Below, one piece after another: positions 1 to 9,997 of a stretch of 64,000 nucleotides of DNA (the stretch's first letter is position 1; each line of letters starts with the position of its first letter). The notes beneath the pieces are model-generated. The model made no database searches and was not told the DNA's origin. It saw nothing but the letters and a program-made list of their open reading frames with translations. The position numbers and the translations under genes are program-made. The DNA lies in NCBI RefSeq assembly GCF_001038485.1, contig NZ_LDUE01000055.1, forward strand, positions 1 to 64,000. Reading direction: 5' to 3'. This DNA comes from Ornithinibacillus californiensis. GTDB taxonomy: Bacteria > Bacillota > Bacilli > Bacillales > Amphibacillaceae.

Positions 1-894
1 ATAAATAATTCTAAAAGATTAAAGGACGCCTTTGGCGTTTCGAAAGGCAATTCGCTAGAATTGGCACGCGCACTGGCATCCTGTATCTATGATATCGAAA
101 ATAATCTAATTGTGAAAGCATTAATTACAAAATGTACGGATAGTGAGCGTCACTTAGCTAAAGAATTACTGGAATCCTTCAAGGAGAACCTTACGGATAA
201 TGATCTATTTCTGTTTGATAGAGGATATCCATCCATCGATTTCTTCGACTATCTTGTAGACATTAATGTAAAGTTTATTATCAGAACTCCCATCAATAAT
301 TATAAAGCTTTCATTGATCCATCTATTCCAGATCAACTAGTTGAAATTAAGAAGCAGGGTAAGATAGTACGATTACGTGCTATTCGAATTAAACTATCTT
401 CTGGACAAGAAGAATTACTCCTAACGAATATTGTAGATAAGAGGTTCAAACTAGAAGATTTCAAAGTACTCTATTTCAAAAGATGGGGAATTGAAAGCAA
501 GTTTGATGAATTAAAAAACAAACTGAAGCTTCAGAAGTTTACAGGTGATACTCCACTATCAGTGGAGCAGGATTATTATGCCACTATGTTTCTATCGAAT
601 ATGGCGTCATTTATGGCACATGAAGTTGATGAAATTATTTTGAAGGAACAAGAAGGAAAGAATCTAGAGTATCTATACAAATCAAATACCAACATAATAA
701 TTGGTAAATTAAAATCAAACCTTATTCATTTGATATTAGAAGATAATCCGAGAAAACGAAATAAAATTTACAAACAGTTGCTCGAAGAAGCAAAAAGGAG
801 TAGAATCCCAATACGACCAGGACGAAGTTACAAACGACGTACTAGAAACTTGAGCGCTAATAGAAATGGATTAGTACAGAAGGCTGCGTTATAA
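1..894 (+). CDS. IS4-type transposase, 3' part (5' end outside window)
   Basis: C-terminal 297 residues of a DDE transposase of the IS4 family. The frame is open to base 1, so the gene starts upstream of the window and the first catalytic Asp is not visible. The second catalytic Asp is likely in the LFDRGYPS motif near base 217. The IS4 signature Y-2-R-3-E-6-K is present at about bases 472-516 (YFKRWGIE...K), giving the catalytic Glu. The C-terminus is basic (RSYKRRTRN), as is common in the family. No frameshift or internal stop is seen in this part, so the element may be active. Its target site and left end cannot be judged. It lies just upstream of the RNase Y gene. Confidence 0.88.
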   Translation: MNNSKRLKDAFGVSKGNSLELARALASCIYDIENNLIVKALITKCTDSERHLAKELLESFKENLTDNDLFLFDRGYPSIDFFDYLVDINVKFIIRTPINNYKAFIDPSIPDQLVEIKKQGKIVRLRAIRIKLSSGQEELLLTNIVDKRFKLEDFKVLYFKRWGIESKFDELKNKLKLQKFTGDTPLSVEQDYYATMFLSNMASFMAHEVDEIILKEQEGKNLEYLYKSNTNIIIGKLKSNLIHLILEDNPRKRNKIYKQLLEEAKRSRIPIRPGRSYKRRTRNLSANRNGLVQKAAL

Positions 895-908
895 CCCGCT
901 CTAAATAG

Positions 909-973
909 AATAGGATGCCTACCAGGGGATGAAAAAATAGATATTTCCATCTCCCGGGCATCCTATTGCCTTT
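909..973 (+). terminator. Hairpin terminator downstream of the transposase
   Basis: An 11-base perfect inverted repeat (909-919 with 957-967) encloses a weaker inner stem (ggggatg with catctccc). It is followed by CCTTTTTT. It probably ends the transposase transcript and may lie close to the right end of the insertion sequence. Confidence 0.7.
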
Positions 974-1305
974 TTTATGTTGTATCAAAATTCACTTAAA
1001 CTTTAATAGGATAAATGAGATTTGAAGAACTAATTAGTTTAACTGTGGTAAAAAATGTAAACTTAACTTAATGACATTGGGACAGACCCCTCGTGTACTA
1101 CCTATGGTAAAAAAGAAAATTAGAACGTATAATATTAATATTTTATGTCGATTCCTTGACATTATTTTTCTAGACAGATAAAATTAATTTGTATAATTTT
1201 ATATTTTTATTATACGATGATTAAATTATTCATTGAATATGGTACATGCCGACATTTTAAATGAATGAAAGCCGAAACAATTTTATAGCAAGAGGAGGTG
1301 AAAAC
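974..1305. other. Intergenic region between the insertion sequence and rny
   Basis: This AT-rich stretch holds no convincing gene. It contains a single copy of the 13-base motif GGGACAGACCCCT (1079-1091), which recurs as both arms of the palindrome after hfq. It also contains the rny promoter at 1156-1184. An upstream in-frame ATG at 1261 lacks a ribosome binding site. Confidence 0.6.
1156..1184 (+). promoter_or_regulatory. SigA-type promoter of rny
   Basis: The -35 is a perfect TTGACA at 1156-1161, followed by a 17-base spacer and TAAAAT at 1179-1184. A second possible -10, TATAAT, sits at 1192-1197. Confidence 0.7.
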
Positions 1306-2877
1306 GTGGAAGAATTAAATCTACTCATCTCCATTTTGCTTGCCGTATTTTTCCTTATAGTCGGTATTGTTGTTGGTTATCTGATTCGTAAATCTATTGC
1401 AGAAGCTAAAATTTCTAGTGCAGAAAATCTAGCGAAGCAAATAGTTGAAGAAGCACATCGAAATGCAGATGCCGCCAAAAAAGAGGCGCTTCTTGAGGCG
1501 AAGGATGAAAATCATAAACTTCGCCAGCAGACAGAGCAAGAATTACGTGAACGTCGTTCTGAAGTACAAAAGCAAGAAAATCGCCTGATGCAAAGAGAAG
1601 AAAATCTGGATAGAAAAAGTGAAACATTGGATAAGCGAGAACTTAGCCTTGAAAAACGTGAACAATCGCTTACAGAAAAACAACAACAAATTGAAGAAAT
1701 GGAAAGCAAAGTGGAAGCAATGCTACAAGAGCAGCAAACGGAGCTTGAACGCATTTCTGGATATACTACTGATCAGGCAAGAAGTATTATTTTAGAGCGG
1801 TTAGAAAAGGAATTAGCACATGAATCAGCAATTATGATAAAAGAATCTGAAAATCGTTCGAAAGAAGAGGCAGATAAGAAAGCAAAAACAATCTTGTCTC
1901 TAGCTTTACAACGCTGTGCTGCAGACCACGTTGCTGAAACTACCGTATCTGTTGTAAATCTTCCAAATGATGAAATGAAAGGTCGTATTATTGGTCGTGA
2001 AGGTCGAAACATTCGTACATTAGAAACGTTAACAGGAATCGATTTAATCATTGACGATACACCAGAAGCTGTAATTTTATCTGGTTTTGACCCAATTCGT
2101 AGAGAAACTGCTCGTATAGCTTTAGAAAAACTAGTACAGGATGGCAGAATTCACCCCGCAAGAATTGAAGAAATGGTGGATAAAGCTAGACGTGAGGTTG
2201 ATGAATTTATACGAGAAGTTGGTGAAGAAACAACATTTGAAGTTGGTGTACATGGTCTACATCCTGATTTAATTAAAATATTAGGTCGCCTAAAATATCG
2301 TACAAGCTATGGTCAAAATGTATTGAAACATTCAACAGAAGTTGCGTACTTATCAGGATTACTTGCTGCTGAATTAGGTGAAGATGTAAGATTAGCAAGA
2401 AGAGCTGGATTGCTTCATGATATTGGTAAGGCCATTGATCATGAGGTTGAAGGAAGCCACGTTGAAATTGGTAAGGAGCTAGCTATCAAGTACAAAGAAC
2501 ACGAAGTAGTGATTAATGCGATTGCTTCTCATCATGGCGATGAAGAACCTACATCGATCATTTCAGTACTAGTTGCAGCAGCAGATGCTTTATCAGCTGC
2601 ACGCCCTGGAGCTAGAAGTGAGACATTAGAGAATTATATCAAGCGATTAGAAAAGCTTGAAGAAATATCTGAGTCATTTGCAGGGGTTGAAAAATCATTT
2701 GCAATTCAAGCAGGTAGGGAAATTCGTATCATGGTGAAACCAGATGAAATAGACGATATAGATTCTGCTCGCATCGCTCGAGATATTCGTAAACGTATTG
2801 AAGGTGAGCTTGATTACCCAGGTCATATTAAAGTGACTGTAATTCGTGAAACAAGAGCAGTAGAATATGCTAAATAG
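1306..2877 (+). CDS. rny: Ribonuclease Y
   Basis: Membrane-anchored endoribonuclease that starts bulk mRNA decay and processing; also known as YmdA. At 523 residues it matches the 520 of B. subtilis. I chose the GTG at 1306 because AGAGGAGGTG sits 6-15 bases before it; the ATG at 1261 would add 15 residues without a ribosome site. Seen in order: one N-terminal membrane helix (about residues 4-26), a long charged coiled coil (30-160), a KH domain with [12 protein letters not shown] (about 215-275), and an HD domain with the metal-binding pair H371-D372 in [12 protein letters not shown]. All parts expected for an active enzyme are present. It is a monocistronic unit with its own promoter and terminator. 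Confidence 0.97.
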   Translation: MEELNLLISILLAVFFLIVGIVVGYLIRKSIAEAKISSAENLAKQIVEEAHRNADAAKKEALLEAKDENHKLRQQTEQELRERRSEVQKQENRLMQREENLDRKSETLDKRELSLEKREQSLTEKQQQIEEMESKVEAMLQEQQTELERISGYTTDQARSIILERLEKELAHESAIMIKESENRSKEEADKKAKTILSLALQRCAADHVAETTVSVVNLPNDEMKGRIIGREGRNIRTLETLTGIDLIIDDTPEAVILSGFDPIRRETARIALEKLVQDGRIHPARIEEMVDKARREVDEFIREVGEETTFEVGVHGLHPDLIKILGRLKYRTSYGQNVLKHSTEVAYLSGLLAAELGEDVRLARRAGLLHDIGKAIDHEVEGSHVEIGKELAIKYKEHEVVINAIASHHGDEEPTSIISVLVAAADALSAARPGARSETLENYIKRLEKLEEISESFAGVEKSFAIQAGREIRIMVKPDEIDDIDSARIARDIRKRIEGELDYPGHIKVTVIRETRAVEYAK

Positions 2878-2888
2878 ATAAAACTGCG

Positions 2889-2918
2889 TAAGTGGGGGAA
2901 TACTACCCCCACTTTTTG
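2889..2918 (+). terminator. rny terminator
   Basis: A perfect 10-base stem (2889-2898 with 2906-2915), G/C-rich at its tip, is followed by a T run. Confidence 0.85.
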
Positions 2919-3021
2919 TTTGTCCTCTTTTTGCGTTGATTTTTTATCCGTATTATTTTGACTTTATAATAAGGTTATGAAAAACTAAATATACATATAA
3001 AACGTTAGGATGATTGTACTT

Positions 3022-3819
3022 ATGAAAATATTATTTATAGGGGACGTATTTGGTTCTCCCGGAAGAGATATGGTGCAAGATTATTTACCGAAATTAAAAG
3101 AAAAGTATAAGCCTCATGCGATCATCATAAATGGTGAGAATGCTGCATCTGGTAAAGGAATAACTGAGAAAATATATAAACAATTTATGGGGCTTGGAGC
3201 TCATGTTATAACCATGGGAAATCATACATGGGATAAGAAAGATATCTTTGAATTTATTGATGATGCGAAGAATTTAATTCGGCCAGCTAATTTCCCAACT
3301 GGTAATCCTGGGAAAGGATTAACCTTTATTAATATTAATGGAACTGAAATTGCAGTAATGAATTTACAAGGACGTACGTTTTTACCAGCAATAGATGACC
3401 CTTTTACAAAAGCAGACGAATTAATTGAACAAGCGAAGAAAAGAACTAATATTATCTTTCTTGACTTTCATGCAGAAGCAACTAGTGAGAAACAAGCTAT
3501 GGGCTGGTACGTTAACGGTCGAGTCAGCGCTGTAGTTGGTACACATACACATACGCAAACTGCAGATAATCGCATTTTACCAGATGGTACAGCATATATT
3601 ACTGATGTGGGCATGACTGGACCATACGATGGTATTTTGGGGGTAGAACGAGATGCAGTGTTGAAAAGATTCCTAACTAGCTTACCAGTACGATTTGAAC
3701 CAGATACAGATGGACGAAATCAATTAAATGCTGTCTTGGTGTCAATCCATACAGAAACAGGGAAAGCGAAAAGTATTGAAAGAATTATCATTAATGATGA
3801 CCACCCATTTTTTTCATAG
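3022..3819 (+). CDS. ymdB: YmdB metallophosphoesterase (cyclic-nucleotide phosphodiesterase)
   Basis: A 265-residue binuclear-metal phosphoesterase. In B. subtilis the homologue hydrolyses 2',3'-cAMP and affects biofilm formation and RNase Y-related regulation. I start at ATG 3022 (MKILFIGD), 9 bases after TAGGATG. The upstream ATG at 3010 lies within that ribosome site. Metal ligands are recognisable: D8 in GDVFGSPGRD, E39 in NGENAASGKG, Asn-His in MGNHTWD, and the two histidines of VGTHTHTQTAD. It directly follows rny, the conserved order in Bacillaceae. Confidence 0.95.
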   Translation: MKILFIGDVFGSPGRDMVQDYLPKLKEKYKPHAIIINGENAASGKGITEKIYKQFMGLGAHVITMGNHTWDKKDIFEFIDDAKNLIRPANFPTGNPGKGLTFININGTEIAVMNLQGRTFLPAIDDPFTKADELIEQAKKRTNIIFLDFHAEATSEKQAMGWYVNGRVSAVVGTHTHTQTADNRILPDGTAYITDVGMTGPYDGILGVERDAVLKRFLTSLPVRFEPDTDGRNQLNAVLVSIHTETGKAKSIERIIINDDHPFFS

Positions 3820-3840
3820 ACATTCTAGCAAAAAGGAAAA

Positions 3841-3869
3841 TTGAATTTTTTGAATAGTTGATGCATAAT
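3841..3869 (+). promoter_or_regulatory. Candidate promoter of spoVS
   Basis: TTGAAT at 3841-3846, a 17-base spacer and CATAAT at 3864-3869 fit a SigA-like promoter. The family gene is SigH-dependent in B. subtilis. AGGAAAA (3834-3840) and GAAT (3852-3855) resemble SigH elements, but their spacing is about three bases too short. Confidence 0.4.
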
Positions 3870-3942
3870 AAGGTTATAAGCTAACGTCTAACAGAATATA
3901 GTGAGAGTAGAACTATAATAGGAAATGAAGGAGGTACTAGTA

Positions 3943-4203
3943 GTGGATATATTAAAAGTCTCAGCAAAATCTAACCCAAATTCAGTAGCGGGAGCACTTG
4001 CGAATGTATTACGCGAACGTGGCACAGCGGAAATTCAGGCTATCGGTGCTGGAGCATTAAACCAGGCCGTAAAAGCAGTTGCAATCGCTAGAGGATTTGT
4101 AGCCCCAAGTGGTGTCGATTTAATTTGTATTCCAGCTTTTACAGATATTATGATTGACAACGAAGAACGGACAGCTATTAAACTAATAGTTGAACCTAGA
4201 TAA
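3943..4203 (+). CDS. spoVS: Stage V sporulation protein S
   Basis: Small Alba-fold-like regulatory protein needed for normal spore coat assembly and entry into stage V. The 86-residue product is nearly identical in layout to B. subtilis SpoVS (ILKVSAKSNPNSVAGALA... through the C-terminal IKLIVEPR). I chose GTG 3943, which follows GAAGGAGGT at 7-8 bases. An ATG at 3925 in the same frame lies before that ribosome site. The B. subtilis tdh-kbl genes that follow spoVS are absent here. Confidence 0.96.
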   Translation: MDILKVSAKSNPNSVAGALANVLRERGTAEIQAIGAGALNQAVKAVAIARGFVAPSGVDLICIPAFTDIMIDNEERTAIKLIVEPR

Positions 4204-4218
4204 GAGACTTGATTACAT

Positions 4219-4251
4219 AGTGTTACGCTATAGATGCGTAGCACTTTTTTG
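4219..4251 (+). terminator. spoVS terminator
   Basis: A 10-base stem with one G-T pair (AGTGTTACGC 4219-4228 with 4236-4245) is followed by TTTTTT. Confidence 0.85.
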
Positions 4252-4307
4252 TTATTACAAAACCTATCTTATATTTATAAATTTATTGTGTCGTTTTTCC
4301 ACATTTA

Positions 4308-4336
4308 TTGTTTAATTTGCTTAAAGGCTTTATACT
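4308..4336 (+). promoter_or_regulatory. Candidate SigA promoter of miaB-ricA
   Basis: TTGTTT at 4308-4313, a 17-base spacer and TATACT at 4331-4336. It lies about 60 bases before the miaB start. Confidence 0.5.
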
Positions 4337-4394
4337 GTAGTAATGAGTAACTATACATATATATTTCCTTATTCGCTAGAAAGGAGAACGTCAA

Positions 4395-5972
4395 ATGAAT
4401 GAAAAACAACTACTTGAACAAGCACAAATAAATCCCGTTCAATCTACTGATAATATTTCAGAGCAAGAAAATGTTGAACGTATCAAAAAGATGTCTAGTG
4501 ATGAAATGATTACAAAGTATTTTCAAACTAGTTATCAACCACCTGATTTAAAGAAAGCTAGAAAAAGACGTAGAGAAGAAGTTCAATTTCATTATGACTT
4601 TACTATTCCAGAAGATATGCAGGAAATCGGAAGAGGCAAGAAATTTCTTATCCGTACATATGGTTGCCAAATGAATGAACATGATACAGAAGTAATGGCA
4701 GGTATCTTAACTGAGATGGGATATGAATCTACTACAGAAACAAATGAAGCAGACCTTATTCTACTTAACACTTGTGCAATTCGTGAAAATGCAGAGAATA
4801 AAGTATTTGGTGAAATCGGTCATTTAAAACCTTTAAAGGTTGAGAAGCCTGATTTAATTCTAGGTGTCTGTGGATGTATGTCTCAAGAAGAATCTGTCGT
4901 TGATCGTATCATGAAGAAACATCAGCATATTGACTTAGTGTTTGGTACGCATAACATTCATCGTTTACCACATTTAGTAAAAGATGCCATGTTTGGAAAA
5001 GCTCAGGTAGTAGAGGTTTGGTCAAAAGAAGGTGACATTATTGAAAACCTTCCAAAGGTACGTAATGGTAAAATTAAAGCATGGGTAAATATTATGTACG
5101 GTTGTGATAAATTCTGTACATATTGTATCGTTCCGATGACCCGTGGTAAAGAAAGAAGCCGAAGACCAGAGGATATTATTCAAGAAGTTAGAGGGCTTGC
5201 CGCACAAGGTTACCAAGAGATAACACTACTTGGTCAAAATGTTAATGCTTATGGAAAAGACTTTGAAGATTTGGATTACCAATTTGGGGATCTGATGGAT
5301 GATATTCATAAAATAGACATTCCTAGAGTGCGTTTTACAACCTCACATCCACGAGATTTTGATGATCATTTAATCGAAGTTCTGTCTAAAGGTGGTAACT
5401 TGCTTGATCATATTCATTTACCAGTTCAATCCGGTAGCAATGAGGTCTTGAAACGAATGAACCGCAAATATACTCGGGAAGACTATCTTGAATTAGTACG
5501 TAAAATTCGGGAGGCAATCCCTAATGCAACACTTACTACTGATATTATTGTCGGGTTCCCCAATGAAACAGAGGAACAATTTGAGGAAACGATGACACTT
5601 GTCGAGGAAGTAGGTTTTGAAGCTGCTTATACTTTCATTTACTCTCCACGTGAAGGTACACCTGCTGCTAAAAAGAAAGATGATGTTCCAGAGGAAGTTA
5701 AGAAACAGCGCCTATATCGCTTAAATGCACTTGTTAATAAACAATCTGCAGCTTCCATGAAATCATATGAAGGTAAAACAGTAAAAGTATTAGTTGAAGG
5801 CGAAAGTAAAAAAGACCCAAATGTGCTTGCTGGCTATACTGAAAAAAGTAAACTAGTAAACTTTGTAGGTCCTAAATCTGCAATTGGTAAAATTGTAGAC
5901 GTCAAAATTACAGAAACAAAAACCTGGTCCTTAAATGGAGTCATGGTTGAAAATATGGTAGAGGTGAAATAA
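4395..5972 (+). CDS. miaB: tRNA-2-methylthio-N6-dimethylallyladenosine synthase
   Basis: Radical-SAM methylthiotransferase that converts i6A37 of tRNA to ms2i6A37, acting after MiaA, which is also encoded here (12.4 kb). It has 525 residues, slightly longer than usual because of an extended N-terminal leader typical of Bacillaceae. The N-terminal MTTase domain holds cluster cysteines C91 (YGCQMNE), C127 (NTCAIRE) and C161 (CGCMSQ). The radical SAM cluster is C237-x3-C241-x2-C244 (CDKFCTYC). A C-terminal TRAM domain (about 455-520) binds RNA. The ribosome site GAAAGGAG precedes ATG 4395. The stop abuts the ricA start. Confidence 0.97.
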   Translation: MNEKQLLEQAQINPVQSTDNISEQENVERIKKMSSDEMITKYFQTSYQPPDLKKARKRRREEVQFHYDFTIPEDMQEIGRGKKFLIRTYGCQMNEHDTEVMAGILTEMGYESTTETNEADLILLNTCAIRENAENKVFGEIGHLKPLKVEKPDLILGVCGCMSQEESVVDRIMKKHQHIDLVFGTHNIHRLPHLVKDAMFGKAQVVEVWSKEGDIIENLPKVRNGKIKAWVNIMYGCDKFCTYCIVPMTRGKERSRRPEDIIQEVRGLAAQGYQEITLLGQNVNAYGKDFEDLDYQFGDLMDDIHKIDIPRVRFTTSHPRDFDDHLIEVLSKGGNLLDHIHLPVQSGSNEVLKRMNRKYTREDYLELVRKIREAIPNATLTTDIIVGFPNETEEQFEETMTLVEEVGFEAAYTFIYSPREGTPAAKKKDDVPEEVKKQRLYRLNALVNKQSAASMKSYEGKTVKVLVEGESKKDPNVLAGYTEKSKLVNFVGPKSAIGKIVDVKITETKTWSLNGVMVENMVEVK

Positions 5973-6401
5973 ATGGCAGATTATACACGCACACAAATAC
6001 TTGATGAAGCAAAAAAACTTGCAGAAATGCTTGCAAACACGGAAGAAATTGACCGTTTTAAGCAAGTTGAGGCAAAGATTAACGATAACCAAAAAGTTCA
6101 GAAGTTAATTCAAAAAATTAAAACCTTACAAAAGCAGGCTGTTAATTTCCAAGCCTACGAAAAAAAGGAAGCACTAAAGCGAATTGAAGAAGAAATTGAT
6201 CGACTGCAAGCAGAGATAGATGAGATTCCTATCGTGCAAGAATTTAAAGAAACTCAAATCGTTGTAAACGACGTATTACAGCTTGTCTCCAAAACAATTG
6301 CACGAGAAGTAACGAATAAAGTAATTGAAGCTACAGGTGGAGACCCACTATCTGGCAAGACAGCTTCTGGTGAAAAAAATAGCGTCGGTTGTGATCATTA
6401 A
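5973..6401 (+). CDS. ricA: RicA (YmcA) regulatory protein
   Basis: A 142-residue helical protein. In B. subtilis it forms the RicA-RicF-RicT (YmcA-YlbF-YaaT) complex, which promotes maturation of many mRNAs with RNase Y and affects biofilm, competence and sporulation. The Com_YlbF-like core (DEAKKLAEML...QVEAKIN...QKQAVNFQAYEKKEAL) is clear. The C-terminal Cys in NSVGCDH corresponds to the FeS-cluster ligand of RicA. Its ATG follows the miaB stop without a gap, so the two are translationally coupled. Confidence 0.92.
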   Translation: MADYTRTQILDEAKKLAEMLANTEEIDRFKQVEAKINDNQKVQKLIQKIKTLQKQAVNFQAYEKKEALKRIEEEIDRLQAEIDEIPIVQEFKETQIVVNDVLQLVSKTIAREVTNKVIEATGGDPLSGKTASGEKNSVGCDH

Positions 6402-6406
6402 TGAAG

Positions 6407-6438
6407 AAACAAGCAAGAAAATTTCTTGCTTGTTTTTT
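6407..6438 (+). terminator. Terminator after ricA
   Basis: AAACAAGCAAG (from 6407) is inversely repeated to 6435 and runs into a T tract. Confidence 0.85.
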
Positions 6439-6525
6439 AATACTTATATCCCTGTAATTACTGATATGAAACGGTTTTAGCCCATTTTTAAAAATTCTTA
6501 TCATGCCTTTCTTGATTCATTATGC

Positions 6526-6552
6526 ACTTTAGGTATTTGTCTTGCATAAAAT
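6526..6552 (+). promoter_or_regulatory. Candidate SigK-type promoter of cotE
   Basis: AC at 6526-6527 and CATAAAAT at 6545-6552 are 17 bases apart, matching the mother-cell SigK pattern AC-N16/17-CATAnnnT. SigE shares the CATA -10. B. subtilis cotE is known to be read from both SigE and SigK promoters. Confidence 0.4.
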
Positions 6553-6583
6553 GACTATGAAAAAAGAGGAGGTAAACGTTATT

Positions 6584-7165
6584 ATGAGTTTTCTAGATAA
6601 AGACTATCGGGAAATTATTACAAAAGCGGTTATCGGTAAGGGTAAAAAATTCACGCAGGCTACTCATTCCGTTTCGCCATCACATAGACCGACAAGTATC
6701 CTTGGTTGCTGGGTAATCAATCATCTTTATAATGCGAAGAAAAAATCAGAAGATACTATTGAAGTTAATGGAAGCTATGACATTAACATATGGTATTCCT
6801 ATAACGATAATACAAAAACAGAGGTAGTAACAGAGCGAGTAACTTACTGTGACTATATTCCACTAGGAGTTCTAGATGAAAATTGCATTAATGATGATTA
6901 CGATGTAATTTGTAAAGTATTACAGCAACCAAATTGCCTAGAATGCAGAATTGCGAATCAAGGAAATAAAGTACTTGTTGATATTGAAAGAGAATTTTTA
7001 GTGCAAGTAGTTGGCGAAACAAAAGTATTTGTTAAAGTTAAACCTAAAGGGTATAAGCATCACGACGATGACGAAAGCTGGGATTATGCTGTAACAGAAG
7101 ATGAGTTGAGCGATTTAAACCCAGATTTTTTAGAGAGTAGCTCAAGTAGCAGAAGTAAAGATTAA
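6584..7165 (+). CDS. cotE: Outer spore coat morphogenetic protein CotE
   Basis: Mother-cell protein that assembles the outer spore coat; 193 residues against 181 in B. subtilis. Start chosen at ATG 6584, after AGAGGAGGT. The upstream TTG 6542 lacks a ribosome site. Conserved blocks are visible: [37 protein letters not shown] and VLQQPNCLE. The tail is acidic (DDDESWD) and ends in [12 protein letters not shown], longer in Ser than the B. subtilis protein. The acidic tail in this family mediates contact with other coat proteins. Confidence 0.95.
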   Translation: MSFLDKDYREIITKAVIGKGKKFTQATHSVSPSHRPTSILGCWVINHLYNAKKKSEDTIEVNGSYDINIWYSYNDNTKTEVVTERVTYCDYIPLGVLDENCINDDYDVICKVLQQPNCLECRIANQGNKVLVDIEREFLVQVVGETKVFVKVKPKGYKHHDDDESWDYAVTEDELSDLNPDFLESSSSSRSKD

Positions 7166-7169
7166 TAAG

Positions 7170-7203
7170 ACTTACGAGGTATGCTCCTCGTAAGTTTTTT
7201 TTG
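7170..7203 (+). terminator. cotE terminator
   Basis: A perfect 10-base stem ACTTACGAGG (7170-7179) with 7186-7195, then eight T. Confidence 0.9.
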
Positions 7204-7327
7204 CCCTTTTATTTCGATTTTAACAACTCTCAAATTTTATCTTTCGCCGGGGATCATATCTAATTGAGTTAACGAGCAGTTAATTAAGATTACCGTCTTA
7301 GCCTAATAGCAACCACATTATATTTTA

Positions 7328-7336
7328 TGCTATAAT
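7328..7336 (+). promoter_or_regulatory. Extended -10 promoter of mutSL
   Basis: TGCTATAAT forms a perfect extended -10 (TGn plus TATAAT at 7331-7336). No good -35 is visible, as expected for this class. Confidence 0.55.
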
Positions 7337-7372
7337 AATAGAATAATATGTAGGTTTTTGGAGGATTTTGTA

Positions 7373-9970
7373 ATGGCGAAATTAACACCAATGATGGAAC
7401 AATATTTAAGAATTAAAGCAGACTATCAAGATGCATTTTTATTCTTTAGATTAGGCGACTTCTACGAGATGTTTTTTGATGATGCAATAAAAGCTTCTAG
7501 AGAACTGGAAATTACGCTTACAAAGCGTGATGGTGGGAAAGAAGAACCCATTCCAATGTGTGGTATCCCTTACCACGCAGCAGAAGGTTATATTAAAAAC
7601 CTTGTAGAAAAGGGATATAAAGTAGCCATTTGTGAACAGGTGGAAGATCCAAAAACTGCCAAAGGAGTAGTCAAACGAGAAGTTGTACAATTGATTACGC
7701 CAGGAACGGTAATGGAAAGTACGATGTTAAACGAACGGAACAACAACTATATAGCAAGTTTATCACACTTCAATGACTCTTCGTTTGTCGTTGTATATTG
7801 TGATCTTTCTACTGGTGAGAGTAGAATTGCACATTTTTCTTCAGATTTCGACAGGGTAATTCATGAGTTTTATAATCAACCAATTAAAGAAATTGTTGTT
7901 TCTTCTAATTTACCTGAAGAGTTGAAAAAACAATTAACTGATAAATTGCAAGTTACATTATCCTATCAGGATGAAGTAACATTTAACGGAGAATATCGCA
8001 ATATCTGTGAAAATCTCAATGATGAACGTTTAATTAAAGCATTTAGTCGCTTATTAAATTATATACAATATACACAAAAACGATCTCTAGACCATTTGCA
8101 GCAAGCAGAAATCATAGAGCTTGATCATTTTCTTTCACTAGACATGTACTCTAAACGTAATTTAGAACTTACTGAAACAATCTTAAAAAAAGGGAGACAT
8201 GGTAGTCTTTTATGGGTACTTGATAAAACAGTTACAGCCATGGGCTCTAGAATGTTAAAGAAATGGATAGAGCGACCGTTACTAGATAAAATTCAAATCA
8301 CCAATCGCCTTGATGCGGTGCAAGGATTTTATCAGGCATTTATGGAAAGAGAAGAACTACGTGAAAGTCTCAAATCAGTTTATGATTTAGAACGATTAGC
8401 AGGTAGAATTGCATTTGGAAATGTTAATGCAAGGGATCTCATTCAACTAAAAAAATCACTGAAACGACTGCCTGGGATGAAAGAGTTGTTAGCTTCCATT
8501 GATAATAACCAAATCAATCATTTAGCAAATCTATTAGAGTACCCAGAAGACCTGGTTGAATTATTAGAAAATAGTATTATGGAGGAGCCTCCTATTTCAA
8601 TCAAAGAGGGATCAATAATAAAGGATGGCTACCATGAACAATTGGACAAGTATCGTTATGCATCCAGAAATGGTAAAAAGTGGATTGCTGAACTTGAGCA
8701 GAAAGAGAAAAAAGAGACAAATATTAAATCGTTAAAGATTGGATATAATCGTGTGTTTGGCTATTATATTGAGGTGACAAAGGCGAATTTACATCTGTTG
8801 CCAGAAGGTAAATACGAACGGAAGCAAACTCTTACGAATGCTGAACGTTTTATTACACCTGATTTAAAAGAAAAAGAGCAACTAATTCTAGAAGCTGAAG
8901 AGAAAAGTGTCGAATTAGAATATACGCTATTTACGGAAATACGAGAAAAAATAAAGATACAGATACCAAGATTACAATCTTTGGCTGAGGTTATAAGTAA
9001 GATTGATGTTCTACAAGCCTTTGCAACAGTCAGTGAAGCAAATAATTACAATCGTCCAACCTTTACAGATGAGAAGTTACAGGTAAAAAATGGGCGGCAT
9101 CCAGTAATTGAACAAGTAATGGACGATGGTACCTTTGTACCGAACGATATTGTACTTGATGATGAAAAAAGTATTCTACTTATCACTGGTCCAAACATGT
9201 CTGGTAAAAGTACTTACATGAGACAGCTTGCATTAATTGCAATCATGGGGCAAATCGGATGTTTTGTGCCTTGCGATGAAGCGCAATTAATTATATTTGA
9301 TCAGATTTTTACTCGAATTGGTGCAGCTGATGACCTTGTATCGGGTCAAAGTACATTTATGGTTGAAATGCTTGAAGCCAATCATGCCATAGCACATGCA
9401 ACCGAGCGAAGCTTAATTCTATTAGATGAAATTGGACGTGGGACTAGCACTTATGATGGGATGGCACTTGCACAAGCAATTGTAGAATACATCCATGATC
9501 ATATTCATGCTAAAACATTGTTTTCCACACACTACCATGAGTTAACCGCATTAGACGAGAGTCTATCGAAATTAAGAAACATTCATGTGCGAGCGGAGGA
9601 ATATGAGGGAAATGTTGTATTTCTTCACCAAATCAAGGAAGGGGCTGCTGACAAAAGCTATGGTATTCATGTAGCACAGCTTGCAAACTTACCGGATAAG
9701 CTTATTGAACGGGCAAGTATTATTCTTAAACAGTTAGAAAGTGACGATGCTTCTGTTATTCAATCTCCACCAGTGGAATCGAATCAATTGTCTTTCTTTG
9801 AAGAAGCGGTAAAGGAAGAAAATAAACTTACTTCTGTCCCAAATGAGAAAGAGTTAAGCATATTAAATGCCTTAGATAATATTGATTTATTTGATATGAC
9901 TCCTTTAGAAGCGATGAATGAACTGCATCGTTTACAAAAGATAGTGAGGAAAAAAGTGATTACCAAATAG
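7373..9970 (+). CDS. mutS: DNA mismatch repair protein MutS
   Basis: Mismatch-recognition ATPase, 865 residues. I start at ATG 7373 ([15 protein letters not shown]), 7 bases after GGAGGA, rather than at the TTG at 7358. The N-terminal mismatch-binding loop has the F-x-E motif (GDFYEMFF, about residue 29). The central connector, core and clamp domains follow. The ATPase has Walker [10 protein letters not shown] (about residue 606), Walker B in [12 protein letters not shown] and a conserved STHYHEL. A beta-clamp-type motif QLSFFEE lies near residue 805. mutL follows 27 bases downstream. Confidence 0.98.
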   Translation: MAKLTPMMEQYLRIKADYQDAFLFFRLGDFYEMFFDDAIKASRELEITLTKRDGGKEEPIPMCGIPYHAAEGYIKNLVEKGYKVAICEQVEDPKTAKGVVKREVVQLITPGTVMESTMLNERNNNYIASLSHFNDSSFVVVYCDLSTGESRIAHFSSDFDRVIHEFYNQPIKEIVVSSNLPEELKKQLTDKLQVTLSYQDEVTFNGEYRNICENLNDERLIKAFSRLLNYIQYTQKRSLDHLQQAEIIELDHFLSLDMYSKRNLELTETILKKGRHGSLLWVLDKTVTAMGSRMLKKWIERPLLDKIQITNRLDAVQGFYQAFMEREELRESLKSVYDLERLAGRIAFGNVNARDLIQLKKSLKRLPGMKELLASIDNNQINHLANLLEYPEDLVELLENSIMEEPPISIKEGSIIKDGYHEQLDKYRYASRNGKKWIAELEQKEKKETNIKSLKIGYNRVFGYYIEVTKANLHLLPEGKYERKQTLTNAERFITPDLKEKEQLILEAEEKSVELEYTLFTEIREKIKIQIPRLQSLAEVISKIDVLQAFATVSEANNYNRPTFTDEKLQVKNGRHPVIEQVMDDGTFVPNDIVLDDEKSILLITGPNMSGKSTYMRQLALIAIMGQIGCFVPCDEAQLIIFDQIFTRIGAADDLVSGQSTFMVEMLEANHAIAHATERSLILLDEIGRGTSTYDGMALAQAIVEYIHDHIHAKTLFSTHYHELTALDESLSKLRNIHVRAEEYEGNVVFLHQIKEGAADKSYGIHVAQLANLPDKLIERASIILKQLESDDASVIQSPPVESNQLSFFEEAVKEENKLTSVPNEKELSILNALDNIDLFDMTPLEAMNELHRLQKIVRKKVITK

Positions 9971-9997
9971 TAGTACGAATGGAAAGGGTTCTTTCTA

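Noticed and set aside
3832-3857. SigH promoter upstream of spoVS
   Set aside because: AGGAAAA and GAAT elements are present, but the spacing is about three bases shorter than the consensus, so I listed only the SigA-like pair.
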